From NCBI RefSeq assembly GCF_004745595.1, contig NZ_SRLH01000003.1:310001-374000 (forward strand): DNA of 64,000 nt, read 5' to 3'. Every line of letters starts with the position of its first letter. Within the stretch, counting starts at the first letter, position 1. A program made the position numbers and the translations under genes. Under the pieces are notes generated by a model. That model was not told the origin of the DNA and ran no database searches. It worked only from the letters and a program-made list of their open reading frames with translations. Of this stretch, positions 9,242 to 17,763 are shown piece after piece. Source of the stretch: Flavobacterium humi. GTDB lineage: Bacteria > Bacteroidota > Bacteroidia > Flavobacteriales > Flavobacteriaceae.

Positions 9242-9712
9242 ATGAAAGTAAACCAATTACAAATTGAAATAGACGGCATCGATAAAGAGATTCTGCGCTA
9301 CCTGATGGAAGATGCCCGAAAACCGATCCTGCAGATTGCCAATAAAATTGGAATCTCAGGCGCAGCAATACATCAGCGGCTGCGAAAGCTCGAAGAAGCC
9401 AAGGTAATTTCGGGCTCAAAATTTATTGTTAATAATAAGGTTTTAGGGTACAGCACCATGGCTTTTGTAGGAATTTACCTAGATAAGGCTGCCCGGAATC
9501 CGGAAGCGGTCCGGGAATTGAAAAAAATACCGGAAGTTTTGGAATGTCATTATACTACCGGAAATTGGTCTATCCTGATTAAGATAATCTGCAGGGATAA
9601 TGAACACCTGATGAATTTGCTCAACACTAAAATCCAGGCTATTGAAGGTGTTTCCAGGACCGAAACCTTTATTTCGCTGGACCAACAGATTGAACGGCAG
9701 ATACAATTGTAA
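9242..9712 (+). CDS. Lrp/AsnC family transcriptional regulator
   Basis: A 156-residue protein with an N-terminal winged helix-turn-helix (I-D-x-x-D-K-E-I-L-R-Y-L through KIGISGAAIHQRLRKLEEAKVI) and a C-terminal RAM/AsnC ligand-binding domain. Such proteins form octamers and respond to amino acids. The start at 9242 gives the normal family length; upstream codons add a hydrophobic run that does not belong. A TTTG (-33) at 9190-9193 and TATATTTA (-7, one mismatch) at 9215-9222, 21 bases apart, form a likely promoter. Confidence 0.93.
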   Translation: MKVNQLQIEIDGIDKEILRYLMEDARKPILQIANKIGISGAAIHQRLRKLEEAKVISGSKFIVNNKVLGYSTMAFVGIYLDKAARNPEAVRELKKIPEVLECHYTTGNWSILIKIICRDNEHLMNLLNTKIQAIEGVSRTETFISLDQQIERQIQL

Positions 9713-9752
9713 CAGGACTGCTTATGATTTGATGGACAGCCTGACGTCTTTT

Positions 9753-9825
9753 TAGCCCCGATGGAGCCGGTATCCCCGCGGAGTGCAACGGAGCGGGATA
9801 AAGGCGAGAGCGGGAAGTATGAAGA
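9753..9825. repeat. Flavobacterial intergenic repeat element, copy 1
   Basis: Starts with TAGCCCCGATGGAGC, has an internal short inverted repeat (TATCCCC with GCGGGATA) and ends in AGAGCGGGAAGTA. The same ends occur at 56437-56547, so this is a dispersed non-coding element. It lies between the Lrp gene and the zinc peptidase gene. Confidence 0.7.
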
Positions 9826-9847
9826 ACTGAAAAGCGGGCTTCCTGCT

Positions 9848-9895
9848 CAAAAAAAAAAATCCGCTTCTTTCGAAACGGATTCTATTTTATTCTAC
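9848..9895. terminator. Bidirectional terminator
   Basis: Stem AATCCGCTTC/GAAACGGATT with one mismatch and a 4-base loop, an 11-base A run before it and a T-rich run after it. It serves the converging Lrp gene and zinc peptidase gene. Confidence 0.8.
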
Positions 9896-9898
9896 TTT

Positions 9899-10579
9899 TT
9901 ATCTCCTGTTATTGTAAATCGAGATGTAATACATGAGTGTCGCGATAGATCCTAAAGCGGCTACCACATACGTCCTGGCCGCCCATTTGAGTGCGTCTTT
10001 GGCACCGGCTTGCTCCGCCTGGTTGAGCATGTGCTTGTTCTCCAGCCACGCCAAAGCCCTGTTGCTGGCATCGTATTCGACCGGTAAAGTAATGATTGAA
10101 AATAAGGTTGTGGCCGCAAAAACCAAAATCCCGATTAGCAATAAACCCGGGAAAATCCTGATGGTCAATATCCCAGCCAGCAGAATCCACTGCATGTAAT
10201 TGGAAGCCACACTGACAAAAGGCACAAGCTTGGAACGCATGGTCAGCCACTCGTATCCTACGGCATGTTGTACGGCGTGCCCGCATTCGTGTGCCGCTAC
10301 GGCAGCAGCAGCTGCATTTCTTTGATTATAAACGGCTTCGCTTAAATTAACGGTTTTGTTTGCCGGATTGTAATGATCTGTCAACTGGCCCGGTGTGGAG
10401 ATGACCTGCACGTCCCGGATGCCATTATCGGCAAGCATTTTTTCGGCGATTTCTTTTCCCGACATGCCATTTTGCAATTGCAGCCTGGAATAATGTTCAA
10501 ATTTGCTTTTCAGCCTTGCACTTACCAACCAGCTGGCCAGCATAATTGCCCCGGCCAATATTAAATAACCCATTCCCAT
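9899..10579 (-). CDS. Membrane-bound zinc metallopeptidase (YugP-like)
   Basis: A 226-residue protein with an N-terminal membrane anchor (4-20), the zinc motif HECGH at 97-101 (A-A-H-E-C-G-H-A-V-Q-H-A), and two or three further membrane segments between about 120 and 225. This matches the YugP/DUF2268-unrelated neutral zinc metallopeptidase family (Pfam Zn_peptidase_2), which act at the cytoplasmic membrane on unknown substrates. A second in-frame ATG at 10573 is an alternative start. Upstream is a one-mismatch promoter box TAACTTTA (10605-10612). Confidence 0.88.
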   Translation of the reverse strand: MGMGYLILAGAIMLASWLVSARLKSKFEHYSRLQLQNGMSGKEIAEKMLADNGIRDVQVISTPGQLTDHYNPANKTVNLSEAVYNQRNAAAAAVAAHECGHAVQHAVGYEWLTMRSKLVPFVSVASNYMQWILLAGILTIRIFPGLLLIGILVFAATTLFSIITLPVEYDASNRALAWLENKHMLNQAEQAGAKDALKWAARTYVVAALGSIATLMYYISIYNNRR

Positions 10580-10687
10580 ATTTCCTTGTTTTAAATTTGA
10601 CGTTTAAAGTTATAAAATATCCCGCAATTTACGCGCCATTTTAAAAAAATGACAGATTGGCACTCGTGCTTGTGTTGTTTAAACAAA

Positions 10688-10717
10688 AAAATCCCGGATA
10701 CTGAAACCCGGGATTTT
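10688..10717. terminator. leuS terminator
   Basis: Ten-base stem AAAATCCCGG (10688-10697) paired with 10708-10717, 10-base loop, A and T runs at the ends. It follows the minus-strand leuS stop. Confidence 0.8.
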
Positions 10718-10743
10718 ATATTCTTATTTGAAAAGTAGGAAAA

Positions 10744-13602
10744 TTATCCTACCAGATTGATGATTTTTCCAGGAACGATAATCACTTTTTTAGGCTGGTT
10801 GCCCGCCAGTTGTATTATTGTCCTTTCATCCTTCATTACGATTTCCTCAATTTGCGCCGGTGTCAGGTCGAGTGGCAAATTGATGGTGAAACGTGTTTTC
10901 CCATTGAAGGAAACCGGATATTCCTTGTCGCTTTCTACCAAATGCTGCGCCTCGAATACCGGGAACGGCACTTTTGAAATGGATCCTTCATGACCCAATT
11001 GTTTCCATAATTCTTCGGCAATATGCGGTGCATACGGGGAAAGAATAATCGCTAATGGCTCTAAAATCGCTCTTTCGTGACAATTCTGGGTTGAAAGCTC
11101 ATTCACACAAATCATAAACTGCGACACGGAAGTATTGAAAGAGAAATTCTCGATATCGTCCGCTACTTTCTTGATGGTTTTGTGTAAGGTTTTCAGGCTG
11201 TCTTTTGACGGTTCGTTATCGGTTACAATCAAACCATTATCGTCAAAATACAAACGCCATAATTTTTTCAGGAACCCGAAAACCCCTGTAATTCCGGCTG
11301 TATTCCAAGGTTTTGCCTGTTCGAGCGGCCCGAGGAACATTTCGTACAATCGCAGCGTATCGGCGCCGTATTCGTTACAAATATCGTCCGGGTTTACTAC
11401 GTTATACCATCTTTTAGACATTTTTTCAACTTCACGCCCAACGATGTATTTGCCGTTCTCCAAAATGAATTCGGCATCTTTAAATTCCGGAATCCAATTT
11501 CTAAGTTTCTCTAAATCTATTTCATCAGAAGAATTGACAAAATTAACGTCAACTCTAATTTCTTCAGTCTCATATTCCGACTTCAGATTTTTTGAAACAT
11601 ATTTTTTAGTCCCAGAAACCCTATAAACAATAGCACTCATCCCCAAAATCATTCCCTGGTTGATCAGTTTCTTAAACGGCTCTTCAGTTGGAGCATACCC
11701 TCTGTCTTTCAGGAATTTGTTCCAAAAACGGGAATACAGCAAATGGCCTGTGGCGTGTTCGCTTCCGCCGATGTACAAGTCAACGTTTTCCCAATATTGT
11801 AGCGCTTCCGCAGAGGCGAATTCGGTGTCATTATGGGCATCCATATAACGCATCCAGTACCAGGAACTTCCCGCCCAGCCCGGCATCGTATTCAATTCTA
11901 ATGGAAAAACCGTTACATTATCGATGAGGTCATTGCTGACTACTTCGTTTGTTGTTGTGTTCCAGGCCCAATCGGTAGCGTTTCCTAAAGGTGGCTGGCC
12001 GTCTTCTGTTGGCAGGTATTTTTCGACTTCCGGCAATACGATCGGCAAATGTTTTGCTTCGATCATTTGTGGCAAACCTTTCACATAATAGACCGGGAAT
12101 GGCTCTCCCCAGTATCTTTGACGGGAAAAAACCGCATCACGCAAGCGGTAATTGGTTTTGCCTTTTCCTTGCCCGATCGCTTCAAGTTCGGCAATGATTT
12201 TTTTAGTGGCTTCTTTATAATTCAAGCCGTTCAAGAAATCTGAATTGGCTATGATGGTTGTGTTTTTGTCGTCAAAGGCTTTTTCGGAAATATCGATTCC
12301 TTCAAAAATATTCTTGATCTCCTGCATGCCATCCTGTCCTTTGAAGAAATTCGCAAACGCATAATCCCTTTCATCACCGCAAGGCACGGCCATGACAGCA
12401 CCGGTTCCGTATCCGGCCAAAACATAATCCCCGATCCAGACCGGAATAGGTTCTTTGGTAAACGGATGTTCGGCATAAGCGCCGGTAAATACTCCTGAAA
12501 TGGTCTTTACATCAGCCATTCGCTCTCTTTCGGAACGTTTGGCAGTTGCCTCGATATAATTTTCCACAGCTTGCTTTTGCTCTGGCGTAGTGATTTTGGC
12601 CACCAATTCGTGTTCCGGGGCCAAAGTCATAAAAGTTACCCCGAAAATAGTATCAGGACGTGTTGTAAATACTTCTATTGCATCGTTATGCCCTTTCAGG
12701 TTGAACGTTACCGAAGCGCCTACTGATTTACCAATCCAGTTGCGTTGCGATTCCTTGATGCTTTCGCTCCAGTCAATCGTATCGAGTCCTTGTAGCAATC
12801 TTTCGGCATAGGCGGAAATCCGCATGCTCCATTGGGTCATTTTCTTACGGATAACCGGATGGCCTCCTCTTTCTGAAACGCCATTGACAATTTCGTCATT
12901 GGCCAATACCGTTCCCAAAGCCGGGCACCAGTTCACTTCGGTCTCCGCCAAATAGGTCAATCGGTATTGCAATAGGATTCTTTCCTGTTCTTCTTTGGAA
13001 AAAGCGTTCCATTGCGAAGCCGAAAAAGCAACGATATTATCATCACAAACCGCATTTACATTGGCATTGCCTTCGGTTTCGAAAAGGGAAACCAAAGAAG
13101 CGATATCTTCAGCCTTATCTGTATTTTTGTTATACCAGGAATTGAACAATTGGATAAAAATCCATTGCGTGTGCTTGTAATAATCCGCATTTGAAGTGCG
13201 TACTTCGCGGCTCCAGTCAAAAGAAAAACCGATTTTGTCCAATTGCTCACGGTAACGGGCGATGTTTTCTTTTGTGGTCGTATCCGGATGCTGGCCGGTT
13301 TGGATGGCATATTGTTCTGCCGGCAAACCGAAAGAATCATATCCTTGCGGATGCAGGACGTTGAAGCCCTGGTGCCTTTTGTACCGCGCTACAATATCTG
13401 AAGCGATATAGCCCAGCGGATGCCCAACGTGCAAACCCGCTCCTGACGGATACGGAAACATGTCCAAAACATAATATTTAGGTTTGGCTTCGCTCAGTTC
13501 GGCTCCGCCTTGGGTGACTGAATTGTTTTCAGCGGCGAAAGTCTGGTTTTCAGCCCAATATTGCTGCCAATTGGCTTCGATTTCGTTCGGATTGTATTTC
13601 AT
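10744..13602 (-). CDS. leuS: Leucyl-tRNA synthetase
   Basis: A 952-residue class I synthetase that charges tRNA-Leu with leucine. The HIGH motif reads HVGH (58-61) and the KMSKS loop reads KMSKR. Between the catalytic halves lies the CP1 editing domain (T-T-R-P-D-T-I-F-G region). The protein is about 90 residues longer than E. coli LeuRS because of two inserts, one after the first quarter (around residues 155-215, acidic and Asn-rich) and one just before KMSKR (around 650-715). KMSKR and these inserts appear usual for Bacteroidota. A TAAATTTG promoter box at 13703-13710 gives a leader of about 95 bases. Confidence 0.97.
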   Translation of the reverse strand: MKYNPNEIEANWQQYWAENQTFAAENNSVTQGGAELSEAKPKYYVLDMFPYPSGAGLHVGHPLGYIASDIVARYKRHQGFNVLHPQGYDSFGLPAEQYAIQTGQHPDTTTKENIARYREQLDKIGFSFDWSREVRTSNADYYKHTQWIFIQLFNSWYNKNTDKAEDIASLVSLFETEGNANVNAVCDDNIVAFSASQWNAFSKEEQERILLQYRLTYLAETEVNWCPALGTVLANDEIVNGVSERGGHPVIRKKMTQWSMRISAYAERLLQGLDTIDWSESIKESQRNWIGKSVGASVTFNLKGHNDAIEVFTTRPDTIFGVTFMTLAPEHELVAKITTPEQKQAVENYIEATAKRSERERMADVKTISGVFTGAYAEHPFTKEPIPVWIGDYVLAGYGTGAVMAVPCGDERDYAFANFFKGQDGMQEIKNIFEGIDISEKAFDDKNTTIIANSDFLNGLNYKEATKKIIAELEAIGQGKGKTNYRLRDAVFSRQRYWGEPFPVYYVKGLPQMIEAKHLPIVLPEVEKYLPTEDGQPPLGNATDWAWNTTTNEVVSNDLIDNVTVFPLELNTMPGWAGSSWYWMRYMDAHNDTEFASAEALQYWENVDLYIGGSEHATGHLLYSRFWNKFLKDRGYAPTEEPFKKLINQGMILGMSAIVYRVSGTKKYVSKNLKSEYETEEIRVDVNFVNSSDEIDLEKLRNWIPEFKDAEFILENGKYIVGREVEKMSKRWYNVVNPDDICNEYGADTLRLYEMFLGPLEQAKPWNTAGITGVFGFLKKLWRLYFDDNGLIVTDNEPSKDSLKTLHKTIKKVADDIENFSFNTSVSQFMICVNELSTQNCHERAILEPLAIILSPYAPHIAEELWKQLGHEGSISKVPFPVFEAQHLVESDKEYPVSFNGKTRFTINLPLDLTPAQIEEIVMKDERTIIQLAGNQPKKVIIVPGKIINLVG

Positions 13603-13702
13603 TTTCTAGTATAGGGTTTACGGGTTGCAGCTTTGCGGTACGGATAAAAAGCGAAAATGCTTCCTGCTGTTAAGCGCTCACTGTCAACTCAAAAATCTGT
13701 GG

Positions 13703-13710
13703 CAAATTTA
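13703..13710 (-). promoter_or_regulatory. leuS promoter, -7 box TAAATTTG
   Basis: Exact TAnnTTTG match on the minus strand, about 100 bases upstream of leuS. The leader it implies can form a small hairpin near 13665-13685, but I see no T-box or leader peptide. Confidence 0.45.
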
Positions 13711-13798
13711 CATTTATTATAAGAAACAGGAAACTTTGGACGTTATTAACTTTAAATAAAGAAATACTTTGTTATTTTTACCCAATAATTTTGTTCCT

Positions 13799-14674
13799 AT
13801 GAGTTCTTCTTTTGATAAATTTCAAAAACGCAGACTGATTACGTCTTATTTTTCGGTGGTGGTGAGTGTATTTCTGGTATTGTTTTTACTGGGGATATTG
13901 GGTCTTTTTATTGTAAATTCGAAAAAATTGGCAGACGACTTCAAAGAAGGGATTGCGATGACCGTTTTCTTCAAAAACGAAGCCCAGGATTCGACACTGA
14001 CAAAATTTGCGGAAGAGCTCAAAACCGCCAAATATGCCAAAAGCTACAAATACGTTTCCAAAGAAGAAGCGGCTAAAATACACAGTGCGGATATTGGTGA
14101 AGATTTTATGAAGTTTTTAGGGACCAACCCGCTTTTCAATTCGTATGACATTCACCTGAAAGCCAATTATGTAGTAGCCGACAGCGTAGAAAAAATCGAA
14201 AGAAAGCTACGCGAAAACCCAATGATTGCCGATGTGGGTTATGACAAGAAAATGGTCAGCCTGGTAAACGATAATATCAAAGAAGTGAGTTTCTGGATCC
14301 TTGTGGTAAGTGGGTTCCTGGCGGTAATTGCGGTTTTGCTGATTAACAGCTCGATGCGCCTTTCCATTTATGCCAACCGTTTTATCATCAAAACAATGCA
14401 AATGGTAGGAGCCACCAAAGCTTTTATCCGAAAGCCTTTTATCTGGAGAAGTGTAAAATTAGGCATGATCGGTGCCGGATTAGCAATAGTTTCCTTATTG
14501 GGTGTATTGTATTATGTGGACTCTTCCTATCCTACTTTGGGCATCCTGAACGATAAACTCATCATTGGCGCTATCCTGCTCGGGGTTTTTGCCGCAGGGG
14601 TTTTGATCACTTTGCTGAGTACGTATTTTGCCACGCAGCGTTTTTTAAATTTAAGAACCGACGATTTATATTAA
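13799..14674 (+). CDS. ftsX: Cell division protein FtsX
   Basis: A 291-residue ABC-type permease subunit: one N-terminal membrane helix (about 20-45), a periplasmic domain (about 46-170), then three helices in the C-terminal half. It works with the ATPase FtsE to control septal peptidoglycan hydrolases. The ATG at 13799 is chosen over an upstream TTG (13769) because M-S-S-S-F-D-K-F-Q-K-R matches the normal N-terminus. ftsE is not adjacent, as is usual in this phylum. It leads a run with DUF3098, uppP and truB on the same strand. Confidence 0.93.
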   Translation: MSSSFDKFQKRRLITSYFSVVVSVFLVLFLLGILGLFIVNSKKLADDFKEGIAMTVFFKNEAQDSTLTKFAEELKTAKYAKSYKYVSKEEAAKIHSADIGEDFMKFLGTNPLFNSYDIHLKANYVVADSVEKIERKLRENPMIADVGYDKKMVSLVNDNIKEVSFWILVVSGFLAVIAVLLINSSMRLSIYANRFIIKTMQMVGATKAFIRKPFIWRSVKLGMIGAGLAIVSLLGVLYYVDSSYPTLGILNDKLIIGAILLGVFAAGVLITLLSTYFATQRFLNLRTDDLY

Positions 14675-14726
14675 ATATAACGGTTGATGCGGTTAAGCAT
14701 CGGCGTTGATTGTAAAAACAGACAAC

Positions 14727-14969
14727 ATGGAAAACAAAGCACAACAAGAATTTCTTTTTGAAAAAGTAAATTATAAAATCCTTCTGATAGGTATTGCCGT
14801 GATTGCTATAGGGTTTATCCTGATGTCAGGCGGTGGAAGCCAGGATCCGAATGTTTTCAATGAAGATATTTTCAGTTTCCGAAGAATCCGTTTGGCACCA
14901 ACAGTAGTACTGATCGGTTTTGGGATTACCGTTTATTCTATCCTGAAAAGCCCGAAAAAAAGCCATTAA
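14727..14969 (+). CDS. DUF3098 small membrane protein
   Basis: An 80-residue protein with two membrane helices (about 18-37 and 58-76) separated by a short loop with G-G-G-S-Q-D-P, as in the DUF3098 family of Bacteroidota. Function unknown. It lies 52 bases after ftsX and 23 bases before uppP, and this gene order suggests a role connected with division or undecaprenyl phosphate recycling. The ATG at 14727 is preferred to a TTG at 14706. Confidence 0.88.
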   Translation: MENKAQQEFLFEKVNYKILLIGIAVIAIGFILMSGGGSQDPNVFNEDIFSFRRIRLAPTVVLIGFGITVYSILKSPKKSH

Positions 14970-14992
14970 TTTACACGATTTAACTCATCCAG

Positions 14993-15802
14993 ATGGATAC
15001 ACTACAAGCCATAATCATCGCGATTATTGAAGGATTGACCGAATACCTGCCGGTTTCTTCTACCGGGCATATGATTTTCGCCAGTTCCTATTTTGGGATA
15101 CAAAACGATGATTTTGTCAAATTATTCCAGGTTTCCATCCAGTTTGGGGCCATTTTGGCGGTTGTGATGTTGTACTGGAGGAAGTTTTTCAACTTTACCA
15201 AAATCAATTTTTTCATCAAATTGGCCTGCGCGGTAGTTCCTGCGCTTGTTTTGGGGAAATTATTTGACGATAAGATCGAAGCCGTACTGGGCGATCCCAT
15301 CCCTATTGCAGTTGTCCTGATCCTTGGCGGTATTGTACTGCTTTTTATTGACAATTATTTTAAAAACCCGACAATCGTAAAAGAAGAAGACATTCCTGTA
15401 AAAAAAGCGGTTGCCATCGGTTTCTGGCAATGTTTGGCCATGATGCCCGGGACCAGCCGTTCCGCAGCATCAATTATCGGCGGGATGCAGCAAGGATTGT
15501 CAAGACAGGCAGCAGCAGAATTCTCTTTCTTCCTGGCAGTGCCAACCATGTTAGCCGCAACGTGCTATTCGGTATTTTTAAAAACCTACGAAACGTCCCA
15601 ATTAAAAGGATATGAACTGATTCTAAAATCGGAGGGAAACATCAAAATGTTCCTCATTGGGAATGTTGTCGCCTTTATCGTAGCGTTACTTGCCATAAAA
15701 TTTTTCATCGGAATGATCAAACAATATGGTTTCAGGCCTTGGGGATGGTATCGAATCATTGTAGGTTCCTTCCTGCTGTTATACTTCATTTACTTAAAAT
15801 AA
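14993..15802 (+). CDS. uppP: Undecaprenyl-diphosphate phosphatase
   Basis: A 269-residue integral membrane protein with about eight helices. Motif EGLTEYLPVSSTGH (13-26) carries the catalytic Glu, Ser and His; the second motif PGTSRSAASIIGG carries the conserved Arg. It dephosphorylates undecaprenyl diphosphate to regenerate the lipid carrier for peptidoglycan and other glycans. It sits between the DUF3098 gene and truB with only six bases before the truB start. Confidence 0.96.
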   Translation: MDTLQAIIIAIIEGLTEYLPVSSTGHMIFASSYFGIQNDDFVKLFQVSIQFGAILAVVMLYWRKFFNFTKINFFIKLACAVVPALVLGKLFDDKIEAVLGDPIPIAVVLILGGIVLLFIDNYFKNPTIVKEEDIPVKKAVAIGFWQCLAMMPGTSRSAASIIGGMQQGLSRQAAAEFSFFLAVPTMLAATCYSVFLKTYETSQLKGYELILKSEGNIKMFLIGNVVAFIVALLAIKFFIGMIKQYGFRPWGWYRIIVGSFLLLYFIYLK

Positions 15803-15808
15803 AACACT

Positions 15809-16522
15809 TTGCTTACTCCTGAAGATTATTTAAACGGACAAGTTTTACTCATTGACAAACCCTTGAAATGGAGTTCGTTCCAAGCGGTGAACAAACTGAA
15901 ATATGTGCTGAAAAGCAAACTTGGCCTTCCCAAGAAATTCAAAATCGGGCATGCCGGGACCTTAGATCCGCTGGCTACAGGCTTACTGATTGTATGCACT
16001 GGGAAATTCACCAAGATCATTTCTGAAATCCAGGGCCAGGCCAAAGAATATACCGGGACTTTCCATGTTGGGGCTACTACTCCTTCTTATGACCTGGAAA
16101 CGGAGGCCGATGCTTTTTTCCCAACAGAACACATCACTCCGGAACTCATCTACAAAACAACAGAACAGTTTTTGGGCGAAATCGATCAGAAACCACCTGT
16201 TTTTTCGGCTATCAAAAAAGACGGAAAACGTTTGTACGAACACGCGCGTGCCGGAGAAGAAGTGGAAATTGCCGCCCGCAAAACAACCATTCACGAATTT
16301 GAAATTACACGCGTTGCGCTTCCGGAAATTGACTTTAGGGTAGTGTGCAGCAAAGGAACCTATATCCGTTCGCTGGCGTATGATTTTGGATTAGCACTAC
16401 ATTCCGGAGCACACTTAACCGCTTTACGCCGGACAAGAATTGGCGATTACGATGTAAAAGATGCCATTGAGGCTACTTTGTTTGAAGATTCAATTGCTCC
16501 AAATGCTGCATCAGGGCAATAA
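15809..16522 (+). CDS. truB: tRNA pseudouridine-55 synthase
   Basis: A 237-residue enzyme that makes pseudouridine 55 in the T-arm of tRNA. The catalytic Asp is D53 in GHAGTLDP (47-54), preceded by the motif LLIDKPLKWSS. The start is a TTG at 15809: the conserved N-terminus begins within ten residues and there is no ATG between the uppP stop (15802) and the motif, so the non-ATG start is needed. Its last 50 bases overlap the 3' end of the converging thioredoxin-like gene. Confidence 0.94.
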   Translation: MLTPEDYLNGQVLLIDKPLKWSSFQAVNKLKYVLKSKLGLPKKFKIGHAGTLDPLATGLLIVCTGKFTKIISEIQGQAKEYTGTFHVGATTPSYDLETEADAFFPTEHITPELIYKTTEQFLGEIDQKPPVFSAIKKDGKRLYEHARAGEEVEIAARKTTIHEFEITRVALPEIDFRVVCSKGTYIRSLAYDFGLALHSGAHLTALRRTRIGDYDVKDAIEATLFEDSIAPNAASGQ

Positions 16523-17102
16523 GCTCTTTTTGCGTGCTCAATCCCTTGTCATGCAAATACCATAACTGCAGTTCGGTTTTAGCCGTTTCATCCACCACGC
16601 CATATTGTTGCTTATAGCTTTTGATGAGATTCGTAGCACCTTCTGGCCTAGGTCCCCAGCTTCCTTTGAGTTGCATGGTTTTCTTTTCCAGGACGATCAG
16701 TTTCGGGATAGACCTGCTTCCGTTGGTCAGGAACATATTCATCAGGGCTTCGTTTTCGTCCCGAAAGAGGATTTTAAGTTCGATTTTATGGGTAGCGTTG
16801 GCCATTTTATTGAAAATAGGCAGTAATTGCGCTGCATCGCCACACCAGCCTTCTGCCAAAACCAGCCAGTAATAATCATTATGAAGCGCATTTAAGGCTT
16901 GTTCGTTCGATTTCCCTACATGGATGGTTTTATCCAGCCTGTTCATCCTGGTTTCATTGAGTTTGCTGTAATTCAACAAATCATCGGATTGTTCGTCCCC
17001 GGTTGATTTTCCTTGCAAAAGCAATTTCGTTACTTTATTTCTGTATTCTGCATATGTAATGCTCGACAAAAAGCTGCTTGTGATGGTTGTAGTGGTTTTC
17101 AT
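16473..17102 (-). CDS. Thioredoxin-like protein with a single active-site Cys
   Basis: A 209-residue protein with a thioredoxin fold of the Thioredoxin_9 type. The active site reads E-G-W-C-G-D-A-A: Cys87 is present but the resolving Cys of CxxC is replaced by Ala, so it is not a classical dithiol oxidoreductase. A cis-Pro loop appears as SIPK. No signal peptide, so cytoplasmic. The ATG at 17102 is chosen because an exact promoter box (TAATTTTG, 17121-17128) lies just upstream; the longer reading frame to 17123 would begin inside it. Its 3' end overlaps truB by 50 bases. Confidence 0.85.
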   Translation of the reverse strand: MKTTTTITSSFLSSITYAEYRNKVTKLLLQGKSTGDEQSDDLLNYSKLNETRMNRLDKTIHVGKSNEQALNALHNDYYWLVLAEGWCGDAAQLLPIFNKMANATHKIELKILFRDENEALMNMFLTNGSRSIPKLIVLEKKTMQLKGSWGPRPEGATNLIKSYKQQYGVVDETAKTELQLWYLHDKGLSTQKELIALMQHLEQLNLQTK

Positions 17103-17120
17103 CTCACTCGGATTAAAGTA

Positions 17121-17128
17121 CAAAATTA
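17121..17128 (-). promoter_or_regulatory. Promoter of thioredoxin-like gene, -7 box TAATTTTG
   Basis: Exact TAnnTTTG match on the minus strand; predicted start near 17114 leaves about 12 bases before the ATG at 17102. Confidence 0.6.
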
Positions 17129-17163
17129 CATTTTAATCTAGGTTATTTTTAAAATTTCTTGTT

Positions 17164-17171
17164 TAAATTTG
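17164..17171 (+). promoter_or_regulatory. tag promoter, -7 box TAAATTTG
   Basis: Exact match, divergent from the box at 17121-17128. It rules out the upstream TTG (17159) as the start of tag. Confidence 0.6.
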
Positions 17172-17194
17172 GATACCAAACAATACTCTCAAAC

Positions 17195-17749
17195 ATGAAA
17201 ATCAGATGTGCCTGGTGTGAAAAAGACGATTTGTACCGAAAATACCATGATGAAGAATGGGGCATCCCGGTATATGAAGACCAAAAGATTTTTGAATTCC
17301 TGACCCTGGAAACATTCCAGGCCGGATTAAGCTGGTATACTGTTTTGGCCAAAAGGGAAAACTTCCGGAAGGCTTTCGACCAGTTCGATTACCGTAAGAT
17401 CGCCAAATATTCTGAAGCAAAGATGGAAGAATTGAAGCAAAACGAAGGCATTATCCGCAATGGCCTAAAAATAAAGGCAGCGGTAACCAATGCGATTGCT
17501 TTTTTGGAAGTCCAGAAAGAATTCGGCACTTTTTCCAACTATATCTGGGGTTTTGTAGATGGAAAACCTATTGATAACAATCCGAAAAGCCTTAAAGAAG
17601 TCCAGGCGACCACAGCTATTTCGGATGCTTTAAGCAAGGACTTGAAAAAACGCGGATTCAAATTTGTCGGTTCTACCGTTGTGTATGCCCATATGCAGGC
17701 CACCGGGATGATCAATGACCATATAGAAGAATGCTGGACAAGGCAGTAG
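17195..17749 (+). CDS. tag: DNA-3-methyladenine glycosylase I
   Basis: A 184-residue base-excision repair enzyme that removes 3-methyladenine. The N-terminus RCAWC with Cys5, then His18, and the C-terminal pair His176 and Cys180 match the zinc-binding residues known in E. coli Tag. The HhH-like core includes TFQAGLSWYTVLAKRENFR, as in the family. The ATG at 17195 follows the promoter box by 24 bases. It ends 14 bases from the converging aat gene. Confidence 0.95.
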   Translation: MKIRCAWCEKDDLYRKYHDEEWGIPVYEDQKIFEFLTLETFQAGLSWYTVLAKRENFRKAFDQFDYRKIAKYSEAKMEELKQNEGIIRNGLKIKAAVTNAIAFLEVQKEFGTFSNYIWGFVDGKPIDNNPKSLKEVQATTAISDALSKDLKKRGFKFVGSTVVYAHMQATGMINDHIEECWTRQ

Positions 17750-17763
17750 GTTTTTGTTGATCA

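Noticed and set aside
9761..9955. 64-codon frame between the Lrp gene and the zinc peptidase gene
   Set aside because: Runs through the non-coding repeat and the terminator.
10656..10672. TTGGCAC sigma-54-like half site on the plus strand
   Set aside because: No matching GC at -12 spacing and no plus-strand gene downstream.
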